A model generated the notes under the pieces. That model did not search any database, was not told where the DNA came from, and saw only the letters and a program-made list of their open reading frames with translations. The translations under genes and the position numbers were made by a program. Positions 9,869 to 17,828 of a stretch of 31,347 nt of DNA are shown in pieces. The DNA is taken from IMG/VR virus record IMGVR_UViG_3300028388_002415, positions 1 to 31,347 of that record. One strand, written 5' to 3'. Position 1 is the first letter of the stretch. The number at the start of each line of letters is the position of its first letter. This stretch comes from a virus.

Positions 9869-12229
9869 TTATCTGCTAGAGCTGTTCTGTTTAATAAGTT
9901 TACGCATCATTGAAGCGAAACCTTTATTAGTATTATCAACCGATTTATTACGAATTTCGTTTTCGGCTATTGCAATAGGTAGCACCTGTAAAGATGATAT
10001 TGCATCCAAGTTTTCATAATTAGCTGCTTCAATTATTTGATCTAGTAGGTAAAGATCGGGAATTTCTTCCACAACTCGTTTAAATATTATTTCTCCATTC
10101 TTTTCTACTTGAACCTCTCCATTTTCTAAAAGCTGACCAAGGTCTTCCCAAATACTCTTTTTATTACTTCCAATTTTATAACCTGTAGTACGTGCTTTCT
10201 TTCCAAATGCGGAGTTACCCTGCGAGAATTGCGGAGTGAAGGCAAGAAAATGGGAGCGGTTATATTTAATAGCAACTTCTCTAATTTTACTTCCTCCTAT
10301 AATATCTTCATAATAAAGAGTTCTTTTACAACCGCCATAGAATTGATGACCCATTATTACAATCTTAGCAAACTCATCGGTTCCTTTTATAGGTTTACCA
10401 TTATAACAAGCTAAGATTTTATTGCCAGGAAGTCCGTATGGGGTATATTTAGGATTACAGTAATAGTATACAGAACCTAATGAACCACCATCTTCCCATG
10501 CATCTGCTGAATAAGGGTCTACAGTAGTAATAACTGCATCATTTGGAATCTTACCGTTAAGTTTAATATCATTAGGATGTATAAACATTAAAAAGCATCC
10601 CTCAAGATGTTTACGGCCACCATAGGGAAATTTATCAAAAGGTCTTACATCTGTACCAGTTAACACTGTATAGGAAACTCCAAAAGTATCATAATTATTA
10701 CTATCCCAATGAAGTCTAATTGGTGTGCGTAATTGTTTGTAAAGTTCTCCTTCTAGTAGCTCTCTTTTCCTAGCCTCTGCTTGTTTTACAGGAAATAAGT
10801 TTATACCTGCCTGTACCCACATATCTTCCTCTACTCGCGGATAGTTCATCCGATGATTATTAATTACATCAGGATTAGTAGTGGAAGCCTCTAGTTTCTC
10901 ATATTCTTCTTTATGGAATTGTTTAGATGCCTTTATATCGGTATTACCATCTTCATCTTTAAATCTTGGATCAACCATTTCTAGATTAAGAAAAAAGCCT
11001 CTTTCTATATTAGGGTTATTTTCGTCATAAATAAATCTAAGACATTTATATTCTTTAGGATTTTCATAGATGGTACGCATTGGCCCAACTACTTCAATAT
11101 TACCAGAAGTACCAATACCTTTTTGCGGAGCGTATTTAAAGTTAGCCTCTCCTACCATACCTTCGTTGTTCCCCCAAGCATCTAGAAGAAGTTCATTAAG
11201 ACCTATTTCTTCATGTATAACTCTAGTTCTACGACCGCCTGCTGACTTTTGAGCACCTTCTCTTTGGTTTGGTGAGTAATTAGTATTAATAACATAATCT
11301 CCGTTACCTCTAACTATCCATTCGTTTCCTACTTTAGTTTTATACTCATTTATCCATCTATTTTCTTTATTGTTAGATGTATATCTACCTTCCATTTTTT
11401 TATAAAAGGGAGAAGGTTCTATCTTTTTTCCGCCAGGATAACTGTAAACACCTAATTCTGGAAAGGCGGGGTCTTTTAATGCATCAAGCATATCCTGAGT
11501 CTTCTGTAAGAGTTCAGTAGCTTTACCACCACCAGCAGAAGTAACTTCTATTTCCGCTAATGTTTTAGCATTACCCTGTCTTACTGCATACTTTCTATTT
11601 CTAAAGACTAGTTCATAACCAACTTCTGCCATTGCACACCAATATGATTTTCCTCCACCTCGGCTACCAACTTCAATTTCATTGGAAGCTTGATTGAAGT
11701 AGAGACAATTACCTTTTGGCTCCGAATGAACACCGTATAAAGCTTTACGTGGATGAATAAATTCTTTTAATTCACCTTTATCATTATACAAATACTGTAA
11801 ACGATTCTTACTATACATAGTAGACCTACCTTGAATTACATCAAAGTAGGCCCAATCACTTGTAAATTCGTTATCGTTTGTAAATCCAGAGAATCTACCT
11901 GCTTCTAGATTATGATAAGCTCTATGCCATTCAATATCTCTTACGTTTGGAGTACCAACAATTCTGTTGCCTGTTGATTCCTCCCATTCAAAAAAGCGGC
12001 AGAAAACCCCATACCATCCTATTTTACCAGGAACATAACGAACACCTCCATCTTGTTCAAACCAAATACCTTCAATGAGTTTTTTACGAATAATTCCCCA
12101 ATATTCCTTATATCTAGGATCATCAGGATGATAAAATTGAGTAGGTCTAAACTCATCTAGAATATCAGCCAAGTGCTGTATTCGTATCCATTCATGTATT
12201 GGCGGTCTTGTATGATCTTTTAATCCCAC
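9869..12229 (-). CDS. terL: Terminase large subunit (packaging ATPase-nuclease)
   Basis: 786 aa. It powers DNA translocation into the prohead and cuts the concatemer. The Walker A loop is GSRGGGKS at residues 188-195. A Walker B-like strand with two acidic residues (TRVIHEEIG, residues 335-343) follows. The C-terminal RNase H-like nuclease domain shows a beta strand ending in Asp (AVITTVDPYSADAW, residues about 560-575) and a second acidic segment (TLYYEDIIGG). The N-terminal extension of about 185 residues before the ATPase is long for TerL but is seen in large phages. The start is a GTG that lies inside the end of the 197-aa gene (10-base overlap, ATGTGGGATTAA). No in-frame ATG precedes the Walker A loop until residue 138. 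Confidence 0.92.
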   Translation of the reverse strand: MGLKDHTRPPIHEWIRIQHLADILDEFRPTQFYHPDDPRYKEYWGIIRKKLIEGIWFEQDGGVRYVPGKIGWYGVFCRFFEWEESTGNRIVGTPNVRDIEWHRAYHNLEAGRFSGFTNDNEFTSDWAYFDVIQGRSTMYSKNRLQYLYNDKGELKEFIHPRKALYGVHSEPKGNCLYFNQASNEIEVGSRGGGKSYWCAMAEVGYELVFRNRKYAVRQGNAKTLAEIEVTSAGGGKATELLQKTQDMLDALKDPAFPELGVYSYPGGKKIEPSPFYKKMEGRYTSNNKENRWINEYKTKVGNEWIVRGNGDYVINTNYSPNQREGAQKSAGGRRTRVIHEEIGLNELLLDAWGNNEGMVGEANFKYAPQKGIGTSGNIEVVGPMRTIYENPKEYKCLRFIYDENNPNIERGFFLNLEMVDPRFKDEDGNTDIKASKQFHKEEYEKLEASTTNPDVINNHRMNYPRVEEDMWVQAGINLFPVKQAEARKRELLEGELYKQLRTPIRLHWDSNNYDTFGVSYTVLTGTDVRPFDKFPYGGRKHLEGCFLMFIHPNDIKLNGKIPNDAVITTVDPYSADAWEDGGSLGSVYYYCNPKYTPYGLPGNKILACYNGKPIKGTDEFAKIVIMGHQFYGGCKRTLYYEDIIGGSKIREVAIKYNRSHFLAFTPQFSQGNSAFGKKARTTGYKIGSNKKSIWEDLGQLLENGEVQVEKNGEIIFKRVVEEIPDLYLLDQIIEAANYENLDAISSLQVLPIAIAENEIRNKSVDNTNKGFASMMRKLIKQNSSSR

Positions 12230-12813
12230 ATTGTTTCTGATTTAGGAATATAAGCTCCGCCTATACCCTTAGCTTTTTCTTTTTCTTTGCGAAGATTAAC
12301 TAAAGCTTTTTCTAGCTTTTCTGTTGTCTTTTCAAAATTCTTTAGAATTCCTTCTATTTGTTTAGCAGTTCCCTTTACTTGAATCCCGTATTTCTTACCA
12401 GAATTAGGATCAACTTCAATAAGTGTTTCATCAAGAGTTAACTCTGTATTTAGAAACAATTCATTAAACTGACGTAAAGTTTTTAATCCTGCATTAACTG
12501 CAATTTCAGCAGATGTGAGAAGCTCATTAGGAAATGCCATATAACATTTCTTAAAAACGGCATTCTCTTTAAGATCAGGTATAAATGTCTCTTTAAGAAC
12601 TTCTTTAGCTTCTTTTTCTGACATCTTAGCAAATCTATTTTCTTCTGAATCAGGATTAAATAGAAATGAAAGATACCACATAACACGGGAAGTGTACTCT
12701 CTATTCTTACCGTTATTATATAATTCAGAAAAAGGGGGAACTAAACCCACTGTAGGATTTAGTTCCCAAAAGTCAACAGGTTCAGATAAAGAGAATTTTA
12801 CATTCAACTTCAT
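12220..12813 (-). CDS. Conserved phage protein upstream of terminase
   Basis: 197 aa. The N-terminal half has aromatic residues and a Pro-rich segment (NPTVGLVPPFSELY, residues about 19-33). The C-terminal third is a charged coiled coil (residues about 145-180, LKNFEKTTEKLEKALVNLRK) followed by an extended tail GGAYIPKSETMWD. It overlaps the terL start by 10 nt and follows the 143-aa gene after 2 nt, so it is translated with the packaging genes. A role as small packaging subunit or packaging accessory factor is possible from position and coiled coil, but I have no motif to prove it. Confidence 0.55.
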   Translation of the reverse strand: MKLNVKFSLSEPVDFWELNPTVGLVPPFSELYNNGKNREYTSRVMWYLSFLFNPDSEENRFAKMSEKEAKEVLKETFIPDLKENAVFKKCYMAFPNELLTSAEIAVNAGLKTLRQFNELFLNTELTLDETLIEVDPNSGKKYGIQVKGTAKQIEGILKNFEKTTEKLEKALVNLRKEKEKAKGIGGAYIPKSETMWD

Positions 12814-12815
12814 CT

Positions 12816-13247
12816 TTAGATATTCGGATTAAGATTAAAACCAATAAGACTAAGAATACCAGAGATAACTGGATTAACCTTAATATTGGTTTGTTTCTGT
12901 TCGCAAGTAAACCGAGCAAGAACAACTTGATACCAAACTTGATTCAATAAACTTACCCATTCTTTCCAGGGAAGTTTAATTTTATCATCTTGAGTATGTC
13001 GTTCTAGTTTTTCACGTACAATTGTAGTTACCGTTTGTACTCCACCCATATAGCATTCTGCATCAGCTAGAGTATTAAACAGTTCTGTATTTTTCTTAAC
13101 TAGTGCGATAACATCTTCATTATCGGAAACTTCCGAAAAGCCGCTATCTGCCAGTTTAAGATTTAATTCTTTTACTTCTTCTTCAAGGAGTGCAACTTTA
13201 GCTTTTTCGTCTGCTAGAAGTTGACTTACTGATGGTTTTCGTCCCAT
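12816..13247 (-). CDS. Coiled-coil protein, possible small terminase or packaging accessory
   Basis: 143 aa. Residues 10-35 form a coiled coil (LADEKAKVALLEEEVKELNL). The middle is helical (EDVIALVKKNTELFNTLADA) and the C-terminus is hydrophobic (PVISGILSLIGFNLNPNI). Coiled-coil oligomers just upstream of terL are often small terminase subunits, but a clear DNA-binding helix-turn-helix is not visible. It starts 2 nt after the true end (13250) of the frameshifted gene upstream. Confidence 0.45.
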   Translation of the reverse strand: MGRKPSVSQLLADEKAKVALLEEEVKELNLKLADSGFSEVSDNEDVIALVKKNTELFNTLADAECYMGGVQTVTTIVREKLERHTQDDKIKLPWKEWVSLLNQVWYQVVLARFTCEQKQTNIKVNPVISGILSLIGFNLNPNI

Positions 13248-13249
13248 TG

Positions 13250-13766
13250 TTAATTTAGTTTAGCAATAATTTTATCAGGAGTTAATTTCAAGTATCCGAA
13301 ATGTTTATTATCAATAGCTTTTGGTGGTACAAAATCATACCAAATAGGCAATGTACCAGGGAGAGTTTACCATTTCACGAATACCCATTCCGTTTTGAGT
13401 TGCTTCTGCAACCTTTACATTAATAGGCATAAATAGACTGCCTTGCATAGTCATTTCTAAATGTTTGCATCTAACAATGATATGCTGATAAGGGGCTACT
13501 GAAGTATAATCAGGATCAAGTTCTGTAATTTTATTATTGTATTCCTTTATAGAAGCATCCATCTTTTCATATTGGGATTGATCTACAGCCAAAGGAACAT
13601 CTTTAATTTCTTTTTCTTTTTTATCTGAAGATTTAACTCCAATTAATTTATTAGGCATTGTATAAAGTTTTGGTCGATCTGGATCAGGAAACTCCTGTTC
13701 AGCAATTTGAGCAATTGTTTTATGTTTAGTGTGAGGATGTTTTCCTATTTTATTCTTCTTCGCCAT
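13250..13766 (-). CDS. Small late-operon protein, reading frame broken by an apparent +1 shift
   Basis: The frame from ATG 13766 encodes 143 aa and stops at 13335 (ending SPWYIAYLV). The next 85 nt read as good protein in the +1 frame: LPGTLPIWYDFVPP, followed by KAIDNKHFGYLKLTPDK, ending at TAA 13250. This leaves 2 nt before the next ATG, the tight spacing used throughout this operon. Joining at AAC-T near 13368 gives about 171 aa. Either a one- or two-base indel truncated the gene, or the shift is programmed. The N-terminus is Lys/His-rich (MAKKNKIGKHPHTKHKT). The central part (YQHIIVRCKHLEMTMQGSLF) is beta-like. The family is unknown. I set the end at 13250 because both parts look coding. 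Confidence 0.6.
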
Positions 13767-14022
13767 TTATATCAAGATATTTACGTAATTCTTCTTTTTT
13801 ATTAAGAGGATAATCTCCTTTGATATAGTCTCTCATTTTTCTTGCACTCGCTTTTATAAGAATATTTTTAGTAAAGCGAACAGTTCCTATACCAATAGAA
13901 GGATTTCTTATGTAATGAGCTGTAGATTGTTCAATATGATATACAACATATTTTATAAGTTGTTTGCTGTACTTTCCATTGAATTTTTCATATAGCTCAT
14001 CTAGTGTATCATTTTTAGTCAC
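13750..14022 (-). CDS. Small basic late-operon protein
   Basis: 90 aa, helical and basic (SKQLIKYVVYHIEQ, then TKNILIKASARKMRDYIK), ending in an acidic tail (LDINGEEE). The start is GTG, overlapping the stop of the 100-aa gene by 8 nt. The next in-frame ATG is at residue 59, too far in to be likely. It overlaps the next gene start by 17 nt. The function is not recognised. It could bind nucleic acid, judged only from charge. Confidence 0.5.
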   Translation of the reverse strand: MTKNDTLDELYEKFNGKYSKQLIKYVVYHIEQSTAHYIRNPSIGIGTVRFTKNILIKASARKMRDYIKGDYPLNKKEELRKYLDINGEEE

Positions 14023-14317
14023 GATTTTCTTTTTCTTCTCTAATCATAGTAACAATATCAGTTAATGTATCTATGATGTCTTGTTGTTCTTCTGTAGCAT
14101 TATATCCATTATACTCAAAAATAAGTTTATGTTTGATACAATTAAGAAGTTGAGAAACAGTGATTCCTTTGTATTCTTTACCGACAAAGGTAATATCTAA
14201 ATATTCAGCAGTTTGTTCTAAACCATATTCTCCTACTTCATATACAGGAACAATATATTTACGTCCTGGTAGTAAAGGATTAATATGGGAACCTACTGCG
14301 CTGTTGGGTCGTCCCAT
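14015..14317 (-). CDS. Small conserved late-operon protein
   Basis: 100 aa. The N-terminus is rich in Pro/Gly and beta (NPLLPGRKYIVPVYEVGEYG) and the C-terminus is helical (TEEQQDIIDTLTDIVTMIRE). It overlaps the 128-aa gene upstream by 25 nt and the GTG-started gene downstream by 8 nt. No family is recognised. The chain of overlaps says it is translated as part of the packaging operon. Confidence 0.5.
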   Translation of the reverse strand: MGRPNSAVGSHINPLLPGRKYIVPVYEVGEYGLEQTAEYLDITFVGKEYKGITVSQLLNCIKHKLIFEYNGYNATEEQQDIIDTLTDIVTMIREEKENRD

Positions 14318-14679
14318 GTAATAAACAATTTAAGGTTTAATTCTTCGGGTATATTTTTAGCCCGTTTAGTAAATTTATATAATCTCTTTCTAGCATCATT
14401 AGAATCTATCTCTTCGGTAAGAAGACCTAATGATAAAAGCTTTCGTTTAATACGAGTGGTTTCTTGATATCCGCAATTTTCTATAGGTTCAACATACTGA
14501 TCTTTTGGTTTAAAAGCAAAATAATCTTCACCATTATCTAAAGACATTAGTTTTGCAGCTACATTAATATCCTTTTCATTTAGAATAATAGAACCATTTA
14601 AAGCATTTATAAGACCTAAATATATTTTATAGAAATATTCTCTATCAATATTTCTATTATAAAGGGTTAGTTTCTGCAT
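14293..14679 (-). CDS. Winged-helix-like small protein
   Basis: 128 aa from the ATG at 14679, which overlaps the preceding stop by one base (TAATG). A TTG two codons upstream is less likely. Residues about 75-110 (QETTRIKRKLLSLGLLTEE, then RKRLYKFTK) have the look of a recognition helix followed by a wing, as in small winged-helix proteins of phages. The N-terminal 60 residues are helical. It could be a DNA-binding regulator or a small terminase. Position as second gene of the late operon fits either. Confidence 0.5.
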   Translation of the reverse strand: MQKLTLYNRNIDREYFYKIYLGLINALNGSIILNEKDINVAAKLMSLDNGEDYFAFKPKDQYVEPIENCGYQETTRIKRKLLSLGLLTEEIDSNDARKRLYKFTKRAKNIPEELNLKLFITWDDPTAQ

Positions 14680-14918
14680 TACCAATTATTATTTTCGATC
14701 ATCTCTCCTAAGATATCTTCCCATGTACGCTTATTTGGAAGATTTAAATGTTTAACGTATCCGTCTTCTCTACAGATTCCTTCTGGATATATGTAATATT
14801 CAATACGTTCAAATTTATGCGGGTTTGTTTTACTAGGTACAAGTTTAGCTTCAATAAAGTTGGTTGTACTTGTATAATCTTTTAAAATAGGTATACGAGA
14901 TTTCCACTTTCTACGCAT
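14679..14918 (-). CDS. First gene of the late operon, unknown
   Basis: 79 aa, basic at the N-terminus (MRRKWKSRIPILKDY), then beta-rich with several aromatics (HKFERIEYYIYPEGICRED) and an acidic end (WEDILGEMIENNNW). It is the first gene of the leftward operon, starting 17 nt after a TACATTTG box that matches the Bacteroidota -7 promoter consensus. The function is unknown. Confidence 0.5.
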   Translation of the reverse strand: MRRKWKSRIPILKDYTSTTNFIEAKLVPSKTNPHKFERIEYYIYPEGICREDGYVKHLNLPNKRTWEDILGEMIENNNW

Positions 14919-14934
14919 ATTTTAATTATTTTTA

Positions 14935-14942
14935 CAAATGTA
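14935..14942 (-). promoter_or_regulatory. Possible leftward promoter -7 box
   Basis: On the minus strand TACATTTG matches the Bacteroidota sigma factor consensus TAnnTTTG. It lies 17 nt before the first leftward start codon, leaving a very short leader. The -33 TTTG element is not convincing: the upstream stretch has only TTTT-rich sequence. The 50-nt gap is the only space between the divergent operons, so promoters for both directions must lie here or overlap 5' ends. Confidence 0.35.
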
Positions 14943-14968
14943 TAAAAAACTTTTCTTAAAACATAACT

Positions 14969-15406
14969 ATGATTTATTCAACAACCGGACATCGAGATTT
15001 TTATGCCGAAAATGTTAACACGCCTATTGAAGATTTTCTTCTTACCAGTGATATTGATCTTATGTTAATAGGAGGCGCTGGTGGATGGGATACTTATTTA
15101 GCTCAGAAATGCCGAAACTTTTATATCCCTTATACATTAGTACTTCCTTATAGAGGATTTAACGGCAGCAATGCTGAAACTAGTATATTAAGTAATTTAA
15201 TGAAAAGCGCTATACAGACTATATATTTAGCAGATGAATACTATAAAGACTGTTTTAAAGTGCGCAATCAGTATTTAGTAGATAACTCTGATATACTACT
15301 AACCTATTATGATGAAAAGAATAAAGAAGCTAGTGGTACTGGCCAAACAGTTAGAATGGCTAGAAATAATAAATTACCCATTATAAATATTTTTAAAAAA
15401 GATTAA
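14969..15406 (+). CDS. SLOG-fold nucleotide-binding protein (YspA/DUF1273-like)
   Basis: 145 aa. The N-terminal TTGHRDF motif, the glycine-rich loop LIGGAGGWDTYLAQ (residues about 33-47), a VLPYRGFNG strand-loop, YYKDCFKVRNQYLVDNSDIL, and a late Ser/Gly segment ASGTGQTVRMA are the ordered hallmarks of YspA/DUF1273-type SLOG proteins. These share a Rossmann-like fold with DprA and with lysine-decarboxylase-like LOG proteins and are thought to bind nucleotides or NAD-derived ligands. Phages carry such genes often; their task is unsettled. Here it is the first rightward gene, so probably expressed early. Length matches a single-domain member. Confidence 0.75.
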   Translation: MIYSTTGHRDFYAENVNTPIEDFLLTSDIDLMLIGGAGGWDTYLAQKCRNFYIPYTLVLPYRGFNGSNAETSILSNLMKSAIQTIYLADEYYKDCFKVRNQYLVDNSDILLTYYDEKNKEASGTGQTVRMARNNKLPIINIFKKD

Positions 15407-15408
15407 TT

Positions 15409-15447
15409 ATGACAGCTAAAGAATTATTAAATACAATGATCAACTGA
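15409..15447 (+). CDS. Micro-ORF or gene remnant
   Basis: A 12-codon frame (MTAKELLNTMIN) begins 3 nt after the SLOG gene in a proper A-rich context. The wording MTAKELL resembles the beginning of ordinary small phage proteins. It may be the stub of a truncated gene or a leader peptide before the lipoprotein gene. Evidence is thin. Confidence 0.25.
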   Translation: MTAKELLNTMIN

Positions 15448-15476
15448 GGTCGAAATTAAATAATCAATAATAACAA

Positions 15477-15899
15477 ATGAAATATCTAATTTTCAGCCTT
15501 CTACTACTTTTTAGCTGTAATAAAAAAGTAACAGAGGTTGTCAAGCAACAAGCTTTTGAAGATGATCATGGTCTTTTTTATACTATTCCGGATAGTTTTA
15601 ATTATGAATTTATTACTTATAGAGAATCTCCAGAGTTTGAGTATTTATATCAATATGAAATTGTTCCTACAAAAAACGACACTATAAATATTAAATGTGA
15701 GGAACGTGGTCATGTTCTCTTAAATAATTCCGTAACATTAATGAATATTTCTACTAGGATTAAAGATACTGATTCTACTAGAATAATGATTTACACTAAT
15801 CCAAATCTTGAACGAGGTAATTGTTCGATATGTGGTGAGTATATTGAAAGACCTGTTCAAGAATATTCCGATACTACAATATTGTGGAAAGCAAATTAA
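15477..15899 (+). CDS. Small secreted lipoprotein
   Basis: 140 aa. Residues 1-14 form a lipoprotein signal peptide (MKYLIFSLLLLFSC) with lipobox cysteine 14, so the product should be lipid-anchored in the host envelope after signal peptidase II cleavage. The mature part is polar and has cysteine pairs near residues 73 and 117-120 (CEERGHV; NCSICGEYIERP), which could bind metal or form disulfides. Phage lipoproteins of this size sometimes block superinfection at the surface; that role is inference only. It is followed by a non-overlapping small gene (15908) if that gene uses its second ATG. Confidence 0.65.
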   Translation: MKYLIFSLLLLFSCNKKVTEVVKQQAFEDDHGLFYTIPDSFNYEFITYRESPEFEYLYQYEIVPTKNDTINIKCEERGHVLLNNSVTLMNISTRIKDTDSTRIMIYTNPNLERGNCSICGEYIERPVQEYSDTTILWKAN

Positions 15900-15907
15900 T
15901 CCCTAAT

Positions 15908-16090
15908 ATGGAGACTAAAGAATTATTTGTAAATGAAAATATTTATATTACTTACATTTCAGAAATGGATATAGTAAGCATTACGTTATATGAAAATAAT
16001 GACGAAGATGCCGAACAGATAATCTTTTTAGAGAAGGAAAGATTCAAAGAACTACAAAAAGCTATTGGGAATATTTCCCTAATGAAATAG
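15908..16090 (+). CDS. Small acidic protein
   Basis: 60 aa (METKELFVNENIYITYISEM...), beta strands followed by a C-terminal helix (EKERFKELQKAIGNISLMK). I choose the ATG at 15908 rather than 15884 because the upstream one overlaps the lipoprotein gene and adds a non-conserved-looking MESKLIPN. A strong terminator follows 18 nt after the stop. It resembles other single-domain beta-beta-helix proteins in this region (for example 17030-17224), perhaps distant relatives. Confidence 0.55.
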   Translation: METKELFVNENIYITYISEMDIVSITLYENNDEDAEQIIFLEKERFKELQKAIGNISLMK

Positions 16091-16107
16091 TTGCATATGT
16101 TTATATG

Positions 16108-16137
16108 GAGGATGTCGTACTAGGCATCCTCTTTTTT
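16108..16137 (+). terminator. Rho-independent terminator
   Basis: Perfect 7-bp stem GAGGATG/CATCCTC with a 10-nt loop, followed by six T. It ends the SLOG-lipoprotein transcript. Confidence 0.85.
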
Positions 16138-16148
16138 AAATTAAAACA

Positions 16149-16340
16149 ATGAATAAACTAACAGAAGAAGAAAAAAGTATGATTAAATACTTTTGGAAAG
16201 AAAAAGGTAATCTTGAAAGGTATGTAGAATATCCAGAAGTAATAAAAAAACTTAGAGAAGAAGGTTCAGTTATTCCACATTTATGGAATAATTATATACT
16301 AGCAAGAGATTTACTAGATATGGCAATTGATGACTTATGA
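16149..16340 (+). CDS. Small helical protein
   Basis: 63 aa, charged and helical (LTEEEKSMIKYFWKEKGNLE). The stop overlaps the next start (ATGA), so the pair is translationally coupled. Unknown function. Confidence 0.5.
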   Translation: MNKLTEEEKSMIKYFWKEKGNLERYVEYPEVIKKLREEGSVIPHLWNNYILARDLLDMAIDDL

Positions 16341-16594
16341 AATATAAAATTTATTTAATAAAAAGAGAAAAATTAATTAAGAATTCTTTCCTTAAGCATA
16401 ACCATGAGTTTGATTATTTAAATCATGCGTTAGAGTATATAAGAACAGCTATTAAGGATGATACTATCGAAGGCAATGTTTTTCTTCGTCATCAGATATT
16501 AATACAGTGCTATGACGAGGGGCGAGAGATGCCTGAAGTAGTAGCTATTATAGATAAAGGAACTGAATTAATTCTTCATCAAATAAAATATTAG
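16337..16594 (+). CDS. Small unknown protein
   Basis: 85 aa, coupled to the gene before by a 4-base overlap. Beta-helix-helix-beta impression: KYKIYLIKREKLIKNSF, HALEYIRTAIKDDTIEG, VAIIDKGTELILHQIKY. No motif recognised. Confidence 0.5.
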   Translation: MKYKIYLIKREKLIKNSFLKHNHEFDYLNHALEYIRTAIKDDTIEGNVFLRHQILIQCYDEGREMPEVVAIIDKGTELILHQIKY

Positions 16595-16596
16595 TA

Positions 16597-16710
16597 ATGA
16601 AACCTTATAAAGGAAAAATACGGAAAGCAAAATACATGAAGCATATTAAAGCTTATTGGACATTACTTAAAAACATTAGACGTAATAACTTTAAATCAAG
16701 AAAACCATAA
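16597..16710 (+). CDS. Very small basic protein
   Basis: 37 aa (begins MKPYKGKIRKAKYMKHIKAY, ends FKSRKP), with about a third Lys/Arg and no acidic residue. It starts 2 nt after the previous stop and ends 5 nt before the next start, fitting a real gene in the run. It may bind nucleic acid, judged by charge only. Confidence 0.45.
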   Translation: MKPYKGKIRKAKYMKHIKAYWTLLKNIRRNNFKSRKP

Positions 16711-16715
16711 CTATC

Positions 16716-17027
16716 ATGTATAAAGAATTAAAAGTAATAACCACTACTGACTATATAGAAACAGTAGAGAAATATTTAGAAAAGAGAGAAGAAGTTAATG
16801 TATTGGTTTATCATTCATATGATAAATCTGTATGTGTAGGTAAGATTAATTACGATGGATATAGAGGAATTGAATTTAGATTTAATGCTTCTACTGTATC
16901 TCAATTAAGTAACACATCTGCTATTATTTTACCTAACGCTTTTATATTAATAAAAGACGGTGATTGTGATCATCCTATTAAACAACGATTTTTAGAGTTT
17001 ATGCTCTATCCATATTTAAAGTATTAA
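16716..17027 (+). CDS. Unknown protein, paralogue of 17208-17588
   Basis: 103 aa. It aligns by eye with the gene two places downstream: TDYIETVEKYLEKREEVNVLVYH here against TNYITEVANILEKEEEHNVLIYT there, then SNTSAIILPNAFILIKDG against LNTMAILLPYNKAILIDG. The shared pattern is an N-terminal helix, a beta strand and a C-terminal hydrophobic strand pair. The function is unknown. Confidence 0.55.
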   Translation: MYKELKVITTTDYIETVEKYLEKREEVNVLVYHSYDKSVCVGKINYDGYRGIEFRFNASTVSQLSNTSAIILPNAFILIKDGDCDHPIKQRFLEFMLYPYLKY

Positions 17028-17029
17028 TA

Positions 17030-17224
17030 ATGAAAAAGAACAGTAAAGCATTAGCGTGGGAAACAGAGAACTACCTTATACAGGTATTCTTTGAAAAAGG
17101 ATTTGTAGAGCTATCAATATTAGATCATTCAAATGATCAAGTAAGTTCTACATATATAACAGATAAAGATTTTAAACAAATGATTAAGGATATTAATACT
17201 GCATATAATGAAAATACTCAATAG
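17030..17224 (+). CDS. Small unknown protein
   Basis: 64 aa; three beta strands and a C-terminal helix (WETENYLIQVFFEKGFVELS, then FKQMIKDINTAYNENTQ). It lies between two paralogues and overlaps the second by 17 nt. Confidence 0.5.
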   Translation: MKKNSKALAWETENYLIQVFFEKGFVELSILDHSNDQVSSTYITDKDFKQMIKDINTAYNENTQ

Positions 17225-17588
17225 TACTAACTATATAACAGAAGTTGCTAATATTTTAGAGAAAGAAGAAGAACATAATGTACTTATTTATACAAAAGAT
17301 GGTTTAAAAATAGTAAAACCAAAAGTTGAAATAATAGAAGTACCGTTATCTCAACCCGTTAGAAGTGTTGATTTCTATATAGGAGATAAAAAAACTTACA
17401 ATCTTTTAAATACTATGGCAATTTTATTGCCTTATAATAAAGCAATACTAATTGACGGGAGACGTACAACGGAAAGTGTTCTTATTAGATTGATACATGG
17501 TATGAATGAATCAGATAATATTAATAGAATTATAGAGGAAACTATTACCGAAGATGAATATGAGCATCGTTTTAGTAATAGACATTAA
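17208..17588 (+). CDS. Unknown protein, paralogue of 16716-17027
   Basis: 126 aa, longer than its paralogue by an acidic C-terminal tail (IIEETITEDEYEHRFSNRH). The ATG overlaps the previous gene. The stop codon lies inside the 5' arm of the terminator that closes the operon. Confidence 0.55.
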   Translation: MKILNSTNYITEVANILEKEEEHNVLIYTKDGLKIVKPKVEIIEVPLSQPVRSVDFYIGDKKTYNLLNTMAILLPYNKAILIDGRRTTESVLIRLIHGMNESDNINRIIEETITEDEYEHRFSNRH

Positions 17589-17626
17589 ATAGGGTGTCTA
17601 ATTTATAAAATTTATTTAATGTCTTT
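17581..17626 (+). terminator. Terminator-like hairpin at the end of the 16149-17588 operon
   Basis: Perfect 11-bp stem GACATTAAATA/TATTTAATGTC with a 21-nt AT-rich loop, followed by CTTT-type sequence. The T tract is short. The arms include the last two codons and stop of the upstream gene. The loop starts with GGGTGT, so the motif TAGGGTGT occurs here as in several later RNA elements. Confidence 0.55.
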
Positions 17627-17734
17627 AAGTGTTTGGGTTGTATGATGAATAAGCGGTTAATATGTGGATTAATTTGTTTTTTATAGAAATTGAGTAAGGG
17701 TTATAAGCGTCTGGGTTACACCATCAACTATAAT

Positions 17735-17745
17735 TCGCTTCGCTC
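17735..17745 (+). repeat. TCGCTTCGCTC repeat, copy followed by start-less coding sequence
   Basis: Exact copy of the 11-nt repeat, followed by ATTTTTTTTCTACCCCCC. The 240 nt between 17589 and 17828 hold no gene I can support upstream of this repeat. Coding-like sequence begins soon after it. Confidence 0.7.
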
Positions 17746-17828
17746 ATTTTTTTTCTACCCCCCGGTCAATTAGCGCACTAGAGGACTACGACAGTGCGCA
17801 CTCAGGAGACTTTATCGTAGGTAGTCCG

